Program-made: the position numbers and the translations under genes
Part shown: one piece after another, positions 22,642 to 37,600 of the stretch
Layout of the letters: every line of letters starts with the position of its first letter
Position numbering within the stretch: the first letter of the stretch is position 1
Notes under the pieces: model-generated
Databases searched by the model: none
What the model saw: the letters and a program-made list of their open reading frames with translations, nothing else
Told to the model about the DNA's origin: nothing
Assembly (NCBI GenBank): GCA_030248225.1
Contig: JASANE010017384.1
Span: 1 to 64,000 of the forward strand
Direction: 5' to 3'
Length of the DNA: 64,000 bases
Source: Trileptium ribeirensis
Taxonomy: Eukaryota; Nematoda; Enoplea; Enoplida; Thoracostomopsidae

Positions 22642-25600
22642 CTAGAACAATAACCATGATTTTACTGAAAAAATACCCTAATTATTAAGAACATGTCACC
22701 TGAGGAAGGTAATTTCCTGCGCGTGAACGTGTCCATTGTTATTTTCAAATTGTATTTTGGAAGGGGACAATGAAAGGAAAATGAAAAACAGTAAAAATTG
22801 CATTCGCTCGTTGCACATTTCCATGATGCGAGAAATATTATACAATTATTGCACTTAATTATAATTTTATCCAAGAAAAGTCAATTTCGATGATATGACA
22901 CTCTTTGAAAACACCATGTAAACTCATCCAGCCCAGGCTGAAGTTCATCTAAAGCGTCGGTTTCGAGAAGAATTAATCCCCTCAGTTTTGGGGAAGCCAT
23001 AGCGTCACGAACAAAAATTTGTTCCGGCAACTCCGTAGTTTTTTGGAAGGATACAACGAACCCACAAGTTTGGAATTGGGGCAAATTTTATTTTTCAAAT
23101 GACATGCGTCCAAAACTGGGTGAAGGGTCCAAACAAATTTTGTCCACGGTACCATGAGCCCAAAACTAAGGGAGAATCCAATTAAAACCGGCGTAAGACG
23201 CGGTTAGGTCGAACTGGTCGTAGTTTAGCGTTTACACGGAGATGGCGAGAAGTGTCATACTCTTCTCAAGAAGCCACCATAAACTCTTGGCGTCATTGAT
23301 GCGTCAGGCACCATTTCGGAATTTGTATTATATAAAACCATATAAAAATAAACTAAAAACACGCTTTCTTAAAATGAACAGTTATACAGAAGTTATTACA
23401 GTCACGTTTACTATCAATATCCTCTGGCGTAATATTACGCAAATGTTGTTTATCACGCTTTGTAGTATTTTAAGCTATAAATTTATTTATACTTTAAATA
23501 TGAATATTCTTTATGGCAGTCTGTGCGTCAAAATTTTTTCTTCAAACATTACTATAAAATGTCGAAACATCTCATTTGAGATCTATTCCTCATGCTCGGA
23601 AGACGATGAATTTTACTTTCCGTATAGCAGTGAAGAGGAATGGTTGAGACTGATTTGTCTCACATGGGGACCAGAAACTGCAATAGGCACTGTGGCACCC
23701 ACCTTAAATATTTCAATTAAGTTAGAAGTGAACGCAATAATAATGTGCTAAAAGCAAAAACTAAACATTTCTGATATTTAACTAAAAGTTTCATGATGAT
23801 AATAATACCAAAATAGAACAAGCAGATACCCAACCGGTAAAATTTTACTTCAAAAACGTGTGATTTGCACTAAAACAGAGTATAAAGGTAAATCCCAACT
23901 GTAAGCCCGATAAAACTGATACATACATAAGTGTGACACATATGACCAACGTTTTTTCACACTTCGGGAGCGGCAATAGATAACACGAAGAAATACACCA
24001 GTATTTCGCAAACAAGGATGAAACAGAGCGATTGTAGAATTTTCTTTGCAATCAGTTTTAACAGCCTTTGTGTTTAATGTATATACTACGCTGCAACCTC
24101 TGTAAGCCTGAACTTATTGAAATGCACATCATCGTCACTTTTGCTACAGAATTTATGCCGGACAAAAACAGACAAAACAAATTTTTAGGATCATTCTCCA
24201 TACGGCCCTCAGTGTAACTCCGCTCGCTTCGTTTCAGTAATATAAATATATTAAACCAACAGTCCGAAAAATACAATCGTGCGCTTTACTAATGAAAATA
24301 CATTTCTATTCTTCTTCGTATTAGCGCACCACGCGCGGTTGCGGCGGCCGTTGACAATTGGGAGGGGCTCTCGGGGTAATGTCTGACCCCGAGTTCGAAG
24401 GGAGGGGGCGGCAAATAATTTATATATCATATATACATATTATCATTCATGCTGACGCTCCGAGGTCTCTGGGGGTGGGTAGAAGCCTTCGGGGAAGTTA
24501 ACCAGTAGGGTAGAGGTGACAAGAAGTGGACAACCTGCCGCGCAACACCCTCATTTTTGTAAATTTCACCCCAAGTTTAACGAATTTTCTTCTCATTTTG
24601 CAAAAATTATCGGCACGACCCCGGCGCGTGGGCTGGGTCGGTAGTTCGCGCCGGAGCCTCCGGGGTAGACCACCAAGGACTCGGGAGAGGGGGAGGTCCG
24701 AGGCCTTAGGGAGGGTAGTCCACGGAACCCCTGTTTCGGCATTCGGATTATATTATATATTTCGGATATATTCGGATAATGTATTATGCATATGTTTACT
24801 ATGTACGTATTTATATATATATATGTGTGTCGTTTTATATTTTTGTCAGCGTCCGTACTACTACATTCTACGCTTGACATTAGTAAAAATACCACAATTT
24901 CTGAAATGGCATCGTACGTTGATCGCAGATAAAAATTTCTCAAATCAAAAATTTAAGGAGTCAAACATTCGAGGGTGGGTTGGGCAGGTGGCTAATTTAA
25001 GACCACAGGGTCAGCGGCAGGACATGAGAAGTAAGCCCCTTCCCCCTAGAGCGGAACACTGAAGTTCCTTCTCTGTGTTGTAGCAACAACAACAACTGTG
25101 TTTATTTACCTAACAAACCAGCCTTATGGCACAAGTACTGTTATGCAGTACGCCTTATACCACACTGTCCATGCTGAAGTGAGATCATATAGAACAAAAG
25201 CAGACACAGATAGAGTAAAAACGAGAATAGTAGAAATAGTCAAGCCTCTGACAACTAATCTCTGAAATTTGCCGAAATTGAACATGATTTACAGATTAAA
25301 AAAAAGAGAAAAATCTGTAGCTGCAGTTGAATTAAATTTTAGTATTAGTTTAGACGATAATAGATTTTTATAATTATAGTACGTATTAAGCAAAACATAC
25401 CGTCTGCCATTGAAACTATATGCTTTGGTTTTCGAACATCGGAGACTAGAGCTGCAAGATCGGAGTACAATGGAGCTGCATTTGTAAGTGAAGCAAGCTA
25501 CAACAAAATATTGCCAAACTACAGAACAATGTTAATAAATACATTATGTTACTAAATAAATCAGCTGCTGCTGCTGCTGCTTGATGATTTTAGTTATTTT

Positions 25601-28600
25601 GTTCTTTCCGCATGTTCTGCATTTGTAACGTTTTTATAAGTGTTAAATACTTTTTGCCCTGTAACTTTTGAAATAATAGCTTGATCAGGCTCATTTTTGC
25701 ACTGTTTAATTCATATCGACGAGTCAAATCGAATGCCACCCGACATAACTATATTTTTAAAAATCCTAAAATTCAAAAATTGCAGATTTTGAGAAGCTTC
25801 CGTGTAAATCATTACTGCGCGCGTCAACAACCTCTTAAAAGTATCGATATAAAAATTCCCAAATTTTTAACTTTAAAAAAATCAAATAACTATAAAGACA
25901 GGTACAATGCATAACTACTGCAGAAACCTTAGGAGCCTATAGGAAGTTGAAAAACAAAATTTAAACTTCGATGACATTGCTGGATACATTGACACTCGCG
26001 TTAGAACCCATACGTTTCAGCACTCACTGGTAACCAAAACAGAAAGGACTAATTTTTCAAGGTATTTAACAAGAAGAATTCTTATAAATTTTATAACTAT
26101 GACATTATTTTAACTATCGCTAACATTTCGGATGAAAAGCATTATTTAAAACATATAAATTTGAATTTACACATAAAAGATGCATTTTTTCACGGCATCG
26201 CCGAGCACAGACGAAGTTAATTCGAGAAATGACATGAGTGATATAGTCACAGAAATCTCGAACTTCTATTTTCTGTTTTTTAATAAATAACCAAACATTC
26301 TTATGGGAGCATAAAACGCATAGTATCGGAGCTCAACAGAAATTCTCAAAAAACAGATTTTTTAAAAATATTAATTACAAAAAGCTGTATAGCTGAATCG
26401 TTTTTAATAAGTATGTGTTTTCCAAGAATATATATAGCAAAGATATTTCGAATTATGAATAAACAACGACAACACAATATTCCTCTAAGATATTACATCG
26501 CAGCCTCTTATTAAACAATAGCATAGACCAAAGCTTCCGAGTTGCACAAAAACTGTAGCGGGATTGTTTACGCGGTTTAAATAATAGAAAGAAAATCTGT
26601 TTTACCGCAAATCGTCATCTCCAAGACATGAAAATCGCAATATATATTTAAACCGAAGGTTACAGGATTGGTGTGTAATAATTGAAAAGACTATTAGTTT
26701 TAAATGAAGGCCGAGCCATTGACCTGGAAAAGGTCCTAGTTGAAAGCATAAACGTTATCTATTTTTCATAATTTTACCTAATTTTCGGGGTGGGGATGTG
26801 GTTACAGGTTTTCGACTTTTGTCTCGCCCCAACAACTTTTATCTTAGCCTTCCGACTTTTTGTTCCACTAAGTGTATACCGTAGTGCGGCATGAGTGTTA
26901 CACTCTTATTCAAGGGCTTATCATGAATTCTGGATTACTATTATTGCTATTTATATGATATTACTATTATTTGCTACTAATGAATCATTTTGTAATAAAA
27001 TGTACTTAAGAGCAAAATAATCTGATTTCGATTAAACTAAACTTCGATGGGTTTCTATTTAAAGTGATTTCAATGAAGCGAAATTTTGATCGTTTTCGAT
27101 TCAACGAAATTTCAACCACATTCGATTTTGGCGTAACTAAATATTTTTTAAAATTTATAAAAATTCTATTGTTTTCGATTCAACGAAATTACGATCGATT
27201 TCGATATAGTAATTTCCATCTGTTGCGATATCGGACGTTTTCTTTTGCATTTATTTTTGGCCGGGGCTGTAGTAAAGGAAAATCATAGCACATGATCAGC
27301 ATATAACACGGTACTCCGCATGATGCACGACATATTATTCAACCTGTAATTATGCAAGCATTTATTCGCCGGCATAGCCCTAATATGTTTCCACGTGAGC
27401 ACTGGATTTGCTAGGAGCGGCGCAGATTAAACACGGCTGGCGCGCATAAACATACACGTCATTTTACTGTCGCCCTCATGGGGATCGCGGATGGCCGTAC
27501 GAGGGACACACACTTTTGTGCTACTCGGCTACACCCTTCTGTGCTACTTCCCTGTCGGTCGCCAGCGAGTCACTCGAGGCACACTCGAAATAAATTTGTT
27601 CAAAAAGTAAAATTATCAATTTAAATAGTTTCGAAATCTCGAGTGAACGACTCGCTAGCTCGAAATGCGAAGGTCATTTATGGCGCGTACTTTATCTTCT
27701 CTAATGTAATAAAATGCATAAAGTACTGTACGGTAAATAATGTAAAGCAACAGGGATATTGTGCAGTAGTTCACTAACCGTTTTCGATTTAGCAAACGTT
27801 GTTGAGATAGGCATGAGACCGGTGTAATCAGCTGGTGCCGTTGCTGATCGGTTAGGATTAATAATTTCGCGAAGTTTACCAGATTTGAGCCAAACGTCAA
27901 ATAATGCTTTTGCGTGTTGATACCCAATTTCCTACAATCAAAGCCGCATAATCTTACTCTATAAATATGTTAGTGATTGGGTTATTCGAGTATCATCTCA
28001 GGTTGGTGAAAGCCATTCTTTGATTCACCTACACTACTTTGTTTTGGGGAATACTATAGATGTCAACTCTACATAGCTAGTTTTTTTCAATGATATATAT
28101 TTTCTGGATGGAAAATTATAGCGTATCTCGGGAACATGATTTCGGAAACGCCACTTTACTAACAAATTCTCTACAAATGTAACAGACGTGACGCTGCTGC
28201 ATTACGCAATTCCAAAACGTAATGCCCATACACCCCTGCTATCGTAACCTCGAGTGCGGACCTAATGGGCTTAAATTTTTCTTTTCCGGGTCGGTTCCAA
28301 GAGACTACGGAGCTTAGTAAGCCGCAGGAGCGCTTCACAGGATGTTTTCTGATCCTGCCGGATGGGTTGCGTACGTCGCCTAAGCGGTACTGCCTTTGAG
28401 GTCCCTAGAGATGTTGGCTTCGTCACCTGCTCTGAGGTCAAAGAGACCATACCACTATTCCCTATCATCCTTCTACAGAGAAATGTGTAAAAGTTTTCAT
28501 ATTGATTAATTTGCTACTTTCCTGAACGGTTAATTTATTTAGCCAGTGCACCCACTAGGGTCCGACAAATCCCTAGACGTTTAACGTCGGATCGCGCTTG

Positions 28601-31600
28601 GACGTTCAGTGAAAGAAGTTGGTTCGGGTAAATTTTCCTTTTTTGGTCGAACGAGTCGTACTCACGCATCACTAATAATAATACTAGTAACTCTATCGAG
28701 ATTGCAGAACGTGGTGAAGCATAGGTACACCTATGCCTACACCTTTTGCGTGCACATCAAGTCAACTCTTGATAGCGCTCGTCGATATGCTATATGTGGA
28801 CATCACACAATACCAGCACAAGTCACAACAAAACTAACGCCGGCAATGAGTTTCCCATGCCCAAAACCCACAGGTGCAAGTTATCAGCTGCCCAAGACGT
28901 CAGAACAAATTTTCAAATTTTGGGTCGAGGAACCACGAGGGTACCTCAAACCCCATAACTCCAGAACCGGAGCCTTAATAGAAAAACAAAAAATGAGGCA
29001 TCGAGATTTATCATTTTACTAAGAAATAAAACCAACCAGAGAAAAAATGAGAAAGTTACGATAAAAATAACCTTGCATCCGTGAAGAGTACTAAAATGGT
29101 GTAAAAACCCTCATTTTGACCTCTGACCCCGAACCAAGGGGCGCCATACCCTTGTACTCATGAAACCATGGGTCGCAGAGTAAAACGAATACCAGCAATA
29201 AATTTCCCATGCCCTAAAGCCTCCAAGTGAAACTTTTCAGCCGCCCAGAACGTCAGAACAAATTTTCTAATTTTTGGACGAAGAACCATGAGGGTGCCAT
29301 ACCTTAAACCACATAAAACCGGAGTCTTAATCGAAAAACAAAAAAGAGGCACCGGCATTTATCATTTTACTATAAAATAAAACCATCCAGAGAAAAAATT
29401 CGATAGTTAAGGTAAAAATAACGTTGCTTCCGTGAAGGGTACTAGAGTGGGGTAAAATGTGGCCAAAAAACCCACATTTTGACTTCTGACCCCGGAACCA
29501 GGCCCCAAATCAAAAAACGACGGTAAATCGACTATGCCGATTCGAATGAGCCCAAGATCACGAAAATTGGTTAGAGTTCTCGAAAATGGCCGATTACACA
29601 CACAGACAGAATTTAAAAGATTTCACCCCTGCAACACACAATCTCCATATAGGAATCGGCGAGTCTCGCTAAGGTTTGCTTCCTCCGTGCACGTGTCAAA
29701 CCTGAACGTGGGTTGACGATACGGGTGACGAATTTCAAACTCCTTCAGTAGGTATATCGCTACCATCGGCCAGTAAAACACAAGAACACCATGAGCTCTG
29801 ATTTAGTATTCATTGATAAGCCAAAATCGCATAAGAACATGAGCATATTGTACAGGAAAAATACAATAGATACAATATCAATGGCGTAGTACGCTATTTG
29901 GGAAAATTGGAGGGGTAACAAATGGCGTGTCGGAGTCATCGCCTTTTTCAAGGGACATTCACGCTTGGTTAAAATCACGACGTGAACTACTAAACCTTCC
30001 TAATGACAGCTGCGCTTACCTTACTCGAAAAATGGGACGGACGAGAAACATACATGTAACACGAGGCGATAATCGGTTAGTTATCGAGGCGTCACTCGAG
30101 TAACTACGACTACTAGGGTATTCCGGTTAAATAATAGTTTCAGGCAAGCTAAAGGCGGCAAAACAATGGGTAAATTCGGGCATACGGGTCAAAACGTACA
30201 CAATAGGGTTTTGGGGTCTTGATTTTGCTCATCCTAATCAACAGTTAAGATACGCGATACGCGAGTATTGATACAGTACAACAACAAATCATAAATAAGG
30301 TAATATACAACAGGTTGAAATAATTTCAGCAAAGGTTAAAATTGAACAATCGATATGGGTACAATATGAGTAATAATATACGTATTAATGCAGGTGCAAA
30401 TTTGTGAGTTTACACTAGGTTCGACTCCTAATTTCGAGTGCGACGGCGTAACATTTTCATTCCTACATGCATACGTATGTATGAACTATAACCGCGGGTA
30501 CCAAAAAGAGTTTTCCTTCACATACTGGCCTGTCCACAGTGGAGGGCGGGATCCCCCCACTTAACCAAATAACCCCGTGTTCGTGAGATTTTCCTCCATG
30601 TCCGCCCTCCCCACTCGGCCGAAACCCCCATGTTCAGCTAATTCCAAAAATTTTTTGTCTAAAATTTGTTTTTTGTTTGCAAATCGTTTTTAAACATTAA
30701 TTGCCACTATTTATAATGCCAAAATATTCTTTTTAGCTTGAAAATACGTTCACGGTAGTAAATATGCATGAAAATATGGAAATATTTTGCATTTTTAAGC
30801 AAAATTTACCCCCCCCACTTTTAATTTCCCCAAAGAATAAACATGGACCCCCACTTTTCGGAGAGCTGTGGACAGGCCAGAAATATGGTGTATAACAAGC
30901 TATTCTTAGTTCCAAGTTCCTATGAAAGTATTCTTCACATACAGCGGCAAAGATGCGAAATTTGGGCTTTGGTTTGTACTCATTTGCAACCTAAATAAAT
31001 ACGAAAGAACGGACTTTCTCGTGTCCATGATCAAGAGCCAGGATAGATTCATAAATGGCGGGGTAAGATTTCTTCTATGCGACTTAGACGTCCCGGTGGA
31101 AAGAGGTTGGGACCGAATTTTCTAGTTTTCCAAACTTCCCTAACACAAAATTTACGGTTAAAATTTAATATGTGTTGTGTACGTTAAGTGTTCTTTATCA
31201 ACGCTAGGAATATAGATATTTTGATTTGACGACAAAATTTGTGCGTTTTAAGAAGACGCTGGATCGAACCGGATCCAGGGAAAAATGTAAATCGTGGGTT
31301 TTGAGTCTAAAACGGGGTGCACTCAGGACCTTCGTTCACGCTCGGGTCGGCGGAGCGATACTCCAAATACTTGCCAAAAACTAAAGCTAGATAATAAGTG
31401 GAAAAGAAATTCTAAATACTAAAGTCTGAAATACGATTTGGGATATTCCACGTTCTACTATGGGTTCGCTGGGGGGTAGTCGGTTCGTTTACGGCGTATA
31501 TTTACTTAGTCCATTAACGGTTTCCAAACGGATCCTCCCTACACTTACGGAAGGGTTGAAGGCGTTGCTTCAGCCTTCAATTTTCATTAGTTAAACCGAT

Positions 31601-34600
31601 CGCATAAACATAGCTCGATTTTCGTAAGTACTTTAATTGGTTCGGTGCGGGTCGAAGTGTTCTCGAGTACTTGTGAAGCTCGCTTGCGAGCCAGAATTCG
31701 AGTGGTGAGAACAATCCCCCGAAGTCTGTCGTAGAAAGCACACACAAACAAAGCCTACACACAGTACGCAAGTGCAGCATTATATAACCCGTGAGTGATG
31801 AGTCATAGTTACGCCCGCCTCTTTTGATAGCCAACGTATGCAGTAGACAAAACATCATACAACGAGTACAAAAACAATGAACTAACAATTTAATAATTCA
31901 ATAAAACCCTAAATTGACCGTGAAAAGAACGTTAAAGAATTGAAACCGATATTTGAGAAAAATCTCATTTTTCATACCAAATATGAAGCAGAAGTGTGAA
32001 AAATATTTGCCACACAATATTTGTGACACTCGCAATGAGCTTGTTAGCCCAGAAAACCCCATATAAGACACTAAAAGCAACAAAACACACATTTAGGTGC
32101 ATTTCCCACGACTTTTCACCAAATATGAAATTTGGCGCCAACTATAAGCTTATAAACTCCAGATTGGGAAGTAGTTGAAAAACTTGTTATATATCATTGG
32201 AAAGCCCTGGTAAAGCTACATGGAATAAGATTAGTTAGCGGATACCTAGTTTACTCATTGAGAAATGTCGCAAAAGGGTGCCCGAAAATGGGCCAAAATG
32301 ACGTCAGTTTGCCCCATAACTTTTCCCACGGAAAAAAAATCCAAAAATCGGGCTCCGTCACTACACCTAAATCGACCATTGCGGTTCGAATGAGCTATCT
32401 TGCATCAAAATCCGCCTAACCGTTATCGAGATCCAGGTGCGACAGACACACACACAGACACGACCTCCTCAACCCCCCTCCAGAGCCAAGGGCAGGAGTT
32501 AAAATTGTATTCAGCTACCTAGAATTTTATTTGAGACTAAACATATAAGGGACATTGGCGTGCAAACCATAGGTATTACCGTAAAGATCCTTGAGCTCCT
32601 GCTATTTCAACTTAAAGATGGCTCTCGAAAAGAGCTTTATTGGCTACTACAATTTTTGTTAGTATTTCTCATGGCTTATTAAAACAGGGCCGTAAACGGC
32701 AGATCCGATTGTCGGTGCAACCGCAACAGATTTACGTATTAAATTTCACTCGGTTCATGTCCCTAAACTGTTTGGCTTTATCGGTTTCGGCCAAGATTCC
32801 TAGTCTAATCTATCCAAGGGCTGGGGTAAACCTATTATCTTTGATTTCTCGATAATTAGCCTGTCTCTGTGAAATTTTTGCACAGGGGCTGAGTTAGACC
32901 TAATTTTTCATTTTATTAGTACCGGTTCAACGGTCCTCACAAAAATTGGTCCGTCGGGCCGGGTCCCGATAGACCCGATATCACGTCCAGCGATATCGCT
33001 AACTTTTATACACAAAAAGTGTGCCATTTCCACCAAATTTACCAACTCTGGTAAATTTGATATTTCTATCGAGGCAGCAGCATATCGGAGTTTCGAGACT
33101 CCGATAGCTTTCGTGCTGCATTGACGAAAGCAACAGAGGAAAGAGAAAAACTAAAAAATATGACAAAAATATGTGCTAAAGCTAAACCAAAACCTACTTA
33201 TGAAACTGTATATATGAGAAACGGAACTATGAAATTTGAGTAGACTCTGAGCGGCTTTTGCGCTGCTCGGGGCCATATTATTCATAATTTTTGAACGGGG
33301 ATCGGCTTTGCCGGGCTTGATAGCGCAAATGGAAGGCCTAACAGGCCTCTATTTGTAAAGTAAAACTCGGCAAAATTCCTGGAAGGAATTTTGAATTATT
33401 AACGATTTAAATTTTAGGTAGGGACGGACTCCTGTCAGGTCGTCGGGTTTGTGATTCCGACGCGATATTGTCAAATCTTTAAAGTCATATTCGGCGGCGG
33501 ACATTCCACGAAGAAACGGCCAAAGTCTCAACAATATTCCTGGAGGGGATTTTAAAATATTCCAAGTTTACGTTTTCAGTGAGGGCATGTCCCTTCAGGG
33601 TCGTCGGGTTTGGGATTCCGACGCGATATTCAAAGTCTTTATGAACTACATCAACAGCTGGAATCTTTACGGAGATCCGGGTAAACTCTCAGCCAAGTTC
33701 CTGGAGTAATTCTTCAGATATGTCGGATTTATACCCAGAGTGAGTTATCTCACTCTTTAGACATTAGATTAACAAATTCGGTTGCGTGTCGATTACATTT
33801 TAGGCTCGATTCTAGAAACGTAAGTTGCTACTAATATCCTAACGAAATCTCAGCACAACTGCTAGAAGGAACAGTGTGCCAGATAAATTTGGTCGCTTAC
33901 GAGTAACTATTAATAATTATTCCGATCACGATTATGCAACGATATCTCCTCATAAATGGTAATTTTTCTAACGGTAATGCCTAATCAAATTTAGATTCAA
34001 CCAACAGGGCCAAGGATGGTACGAAGCATTATTCTGAATATCCATCGCGGAAAGTTTTATTTAGCATCTGTCGGCTCATATGTCAAATTCGGACTAGTAG
34101 CTCTACTCAAAGAATCATGTAAAATAAATCTATACGCGGGTGTCGCGTTTATTTGTGCTTTAACTCATCGACCGAGGGAGGTTCAGCATGACTTCGACTA
34201 CTCATTGAGCTCCTACAAATGGCCAACGATGACTCAGGATCTGCGGGACGAGCTAGGCTATCATGTAAACTAAAAGTACGGACAGGGAGTTTTTGGAGGC
34301 GTAACTCCGCGACTAATCAACACGAACTCTCAGCTCCACTAGGCGTCAACTATTATCTAACATCAGTAATATTTCTTGACTAAACCACGTCTCCCTGTCC
34401 ACAGTTACATACTCGGATTCGTTGGTTCGACGTCCATCGCTCGTCCATCCATTCGCAGAACCAAAACCGAGAAAGCCAATAAATAAATCAGAGTTAACGA
34501 CTAACACTTGAAGACTAATACTAAAGAGCGGCAGAGCCGGTCTACAAACCGACCGTACTCTGCGCTGCTGAAGTCAGACTGAAACTCGCTAGTTTGATCG

Positions 34601-37600
34601 ACACCGCCTAAATAGCTTAATTCGCGGCAATTAAACTCTATGGGGTCGTTAAAATTTTATTAAAAGTGCTTGGTCAGCATTTTCCTTACGATTTGACCCC
34701 AAAATTTAAGCTTAAGTGCAAACTTTCTTATCAGCACGAATTTCGATTAATTTTGGGCCATTTTAATGGACAATTTAAATGATTTATTGCCATTTTCTAT
34801 CAAATTTATATGAAACTTTTATAAATTTAAGCTAAACTTTCTAGAAACTTCTTGTTTGATCTATAAATATAACAACAAGGATTCTCTGTGGAATCCTTAG
34901 TGCGTCCTTTATTTTATTCTCGGTCCCAAAGCGACCGTTATTTTACAAGTATGTAAACCCCATATTTTCCATTGATTTGTATTGCTTTATTTTAAATTTT
35001 CAAACTAATTTTGTATTAAACTTTACATTAACTCTTGGAAGAAACAGACGCAGCTTAAGTAAACAAATAAGGGCAAAGGGTATAAAAAGAGGTTCCATTC
35101 TCTCAGCGATTGCCAAATTGCAAAACGGGCCTCGGATTCGGACTTAGAGTGTTTGTCCGTGCATTTTGATATGTAACAGGTCCATTTTTGGACGACTAAA
35201 GGGGAAGGTGAGCAATCGGGCGAGCCCACCGTAAATTTCTTAAAGAATTAAAGGCGGCTGCCTTGGGTTCGGGTTACTGTTTTGTGTGGTGTGGGGTAAA
35301 TATTTGTGTCGGATTTAACAAGAGGAATGCAATGATGGATTACAAGCAATAATTTCTGCGATTTTCACGGTAAAGGGTACCCAAAAGTGGGCACAGCCGG
35401 TTCGTTCCAGGCTCAAATGAAAGCCTCGGTTCCAGAGAATCTAACGATTCGCTTTTGACGATATCGATATTTGTTTTGATTATTTGTTAAGTTATTTAAT
35501 TAAATGTTATTTATTTGCTACATTTACATCGTTATTTCTTAACGAGTCCGTGGATCATTCTCGGTTATGCACGGGACCGGTCTCATAATAAAGATCGTAA
35601 AATTCTCTATCGAAAATGTTGGGTACTTAACGGTTCCGGAGTTATGTGCCGGAGCCGCAACTTCTAATTCCGAGTATTCGGAATTGCCATTTTCTTTTAG
35701 TTTTATCAGCTAACTTAGCCAGCGAAAATGAACGCCCGTAGCTGTTATTTTATTTATCTATACTTTTTGCCGTGTAGTTCTTAAATTTCGACACTGGTAA
35801 ATTTAATATCGGCTAGTTTTACTTATAGATGTTAGAAATTTTGCTACTTTGTTGTTCGCTTTTGGGCGACAGCCAATATTTTGTGGTTCTCGCTCGTGAG
35901 GACAGTCGTGACGGGTTTACGTTCATGGCCACTCTTTTCTACAACAATTAGGGCCGAGGTTCGCGTTCCTACCACGTGGGGTAGAGCTTTTCCTATACAT
36001 ATCGTGGTATTCGGGTAGTCGTACCGTCCTATTTATTCGCGGGGCGGGTATGGCAAGAGCTCTCCAAACCCTACCGTTCAAACCTATAAAACGCTAAATC
36101 TTTATGCGCAAAATCGCTAATGCTTCTCTAGAAATCAACCTAATAATGAATGAATTACTCACGAACATCTACACCTCAACAATCATGAATATCAGAGGTA
36201 CAACAAAATATGACGACAATCATAGAAATGGCATAAAATTACAACGAAATTACATACAGATAAGTGCCTTTATGGCCATAATTAACAAAGGAAATTGACA
36301 TGAATATGGTACGACGATTATGTATAAACGGTTACAGTGTTATTCGCCTATAATTAAGGATACAAATCGAATATACGGAATCCAACGTAACCAATTCCAG
36401 CATACAAATAACGGTATAAATGGGTACAGAACAACTTATATGATCATGAATATAATATACAAATTAAGTACGCGAAGGGTGCCTTTATGGCAAACAAGCG
36501 GAATGGTTCAAATAATAACAACACTAAACAAATCAAGTATGCCAATGAGTGCCTTTATGGCAATACAAACGGTATATGATACGACAAATAACAGTACTGA
36601 TAATACAACAGTTATCAATTCCTGAAATAGTAATATTCCCTTTCGGATCATTAAAACGTGCAGACCGAAATACTGGAAATACATATAGTTACATAACCAG
36701 ACTATCGGGCCTTTGCGATGCAAATAGTGATAGTCCTTTATAGTCTCATATTAATAATCTGTTATAATTACATGCATATACATCGGGGACGCGGCTACGC
36801 GTTCCTGCAGCCATAGTCGCTGGGGATTCAATTTCGGGAAATATCCATAGCCAAATTCGTAAATGTTGGCCAGTGGACTGTGGCCAGGATTAATCTATCT
36901 CGTAACGACCCAGCATGGATTTGTTACATAAATATTACCACGTCAAACTTAAATCTGATCTTGTCCTAAAATACATTATAGTTTAAAGCCCGTTGTCTTC
37001 AAATTATTTTATATGGGCTTAAATGTAGTGCAATTGAGAGAGCTGCGCTGCACGTCTGCGAAGGCAGATCGCTAAATAAATAACCATCGATGTTCTATTG
37101 GGTAACAAAGTAAACAATCATTTAAAAGCATCCATAAATGTATTAATACATTAATTTTAGCATTCCACAACAAAATATCAAAATCATATTTTGTCTTCCG
37201 TGTAGCAAATTTAAAACAAACTAATCACCTTTCCTCAATTTTAAAAATGTTGTACACGTCACGCATTAATATTCGAAAATAATGGTTGCATGCTGACAAT
37301 ACCCAATATTCCAATTATAAATTTTCCCAAATATAGCAAGCTTGCTTCTCAGTTCAACAAAATCAATTGTAATTCTAAGAATCAGAAATGAATCTGAAAA
37401 ATTGTTGCTACAAAAGCTTTTTCGTCTATTTTTTACTGAATTCACGTTATGTATAACACGAGAACGCATAGAACAGTACTGCAATTTTCGCACATATCTG
37501 AAATAATGAGCTGCAACCGATACAGCAACGCTCGTGGGAAAACTGTAGTTGTCAGTAATAAATATACTTTTTGTGCAAATGTTAATTACACACATATATC

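Larger units (their letters stand above)
22642..25400 (-). other. Intron J-K of the esterase, with a 169-codon frame and an R8 copy
   Basis: 2.76 kb. It holds an unexplained plus-strand frame at 23242-23751, a short R8 copy (23995-24240) and a GC-rich patch (24310-24740) unlike its surroundings, rich in GGGGTAG and CCGGGG words. The segment 22950-23190 repeats the phrase CCAAAACT(G/A)(G/A)GG several times. Near 24970-25100 a stretch ends in a CAACAACAACAACT tail, as some SINEs do. No additional gene is supported. Confidence 0.45.
27932..37593 (-). other. Intron H-I of the esterase, 9.66 kb of nested repeats
   Basis: Largest intron of the gene. It contains R2 (28688-29660), R3 (30525-30880), R1 (31669-32505), a hairpin-rich block with a 161-bp tandem repeat (32940-36000) and a stretch at 36104-36740 where the phrase GTGCCTTTATGGC recurs at 36264, 36480 and 36549. 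The remaining segments show nothing I can name. I found no extra exon in frame between H and I. Confidence 0.55.

Noticed and set aside
24526..25062. 178-codon plus-strand frame
   Set aside because: Spans the GC-rich patch and an AT microsatellite, lacks domain features and lies antisense within an esterase intron.
28260..28470. Possible coding segment on the minus strand near GACGTACGCAACCC
   Set aside because: Frames are broken by stops and no family motif appears; left as unassigned intron DNA.
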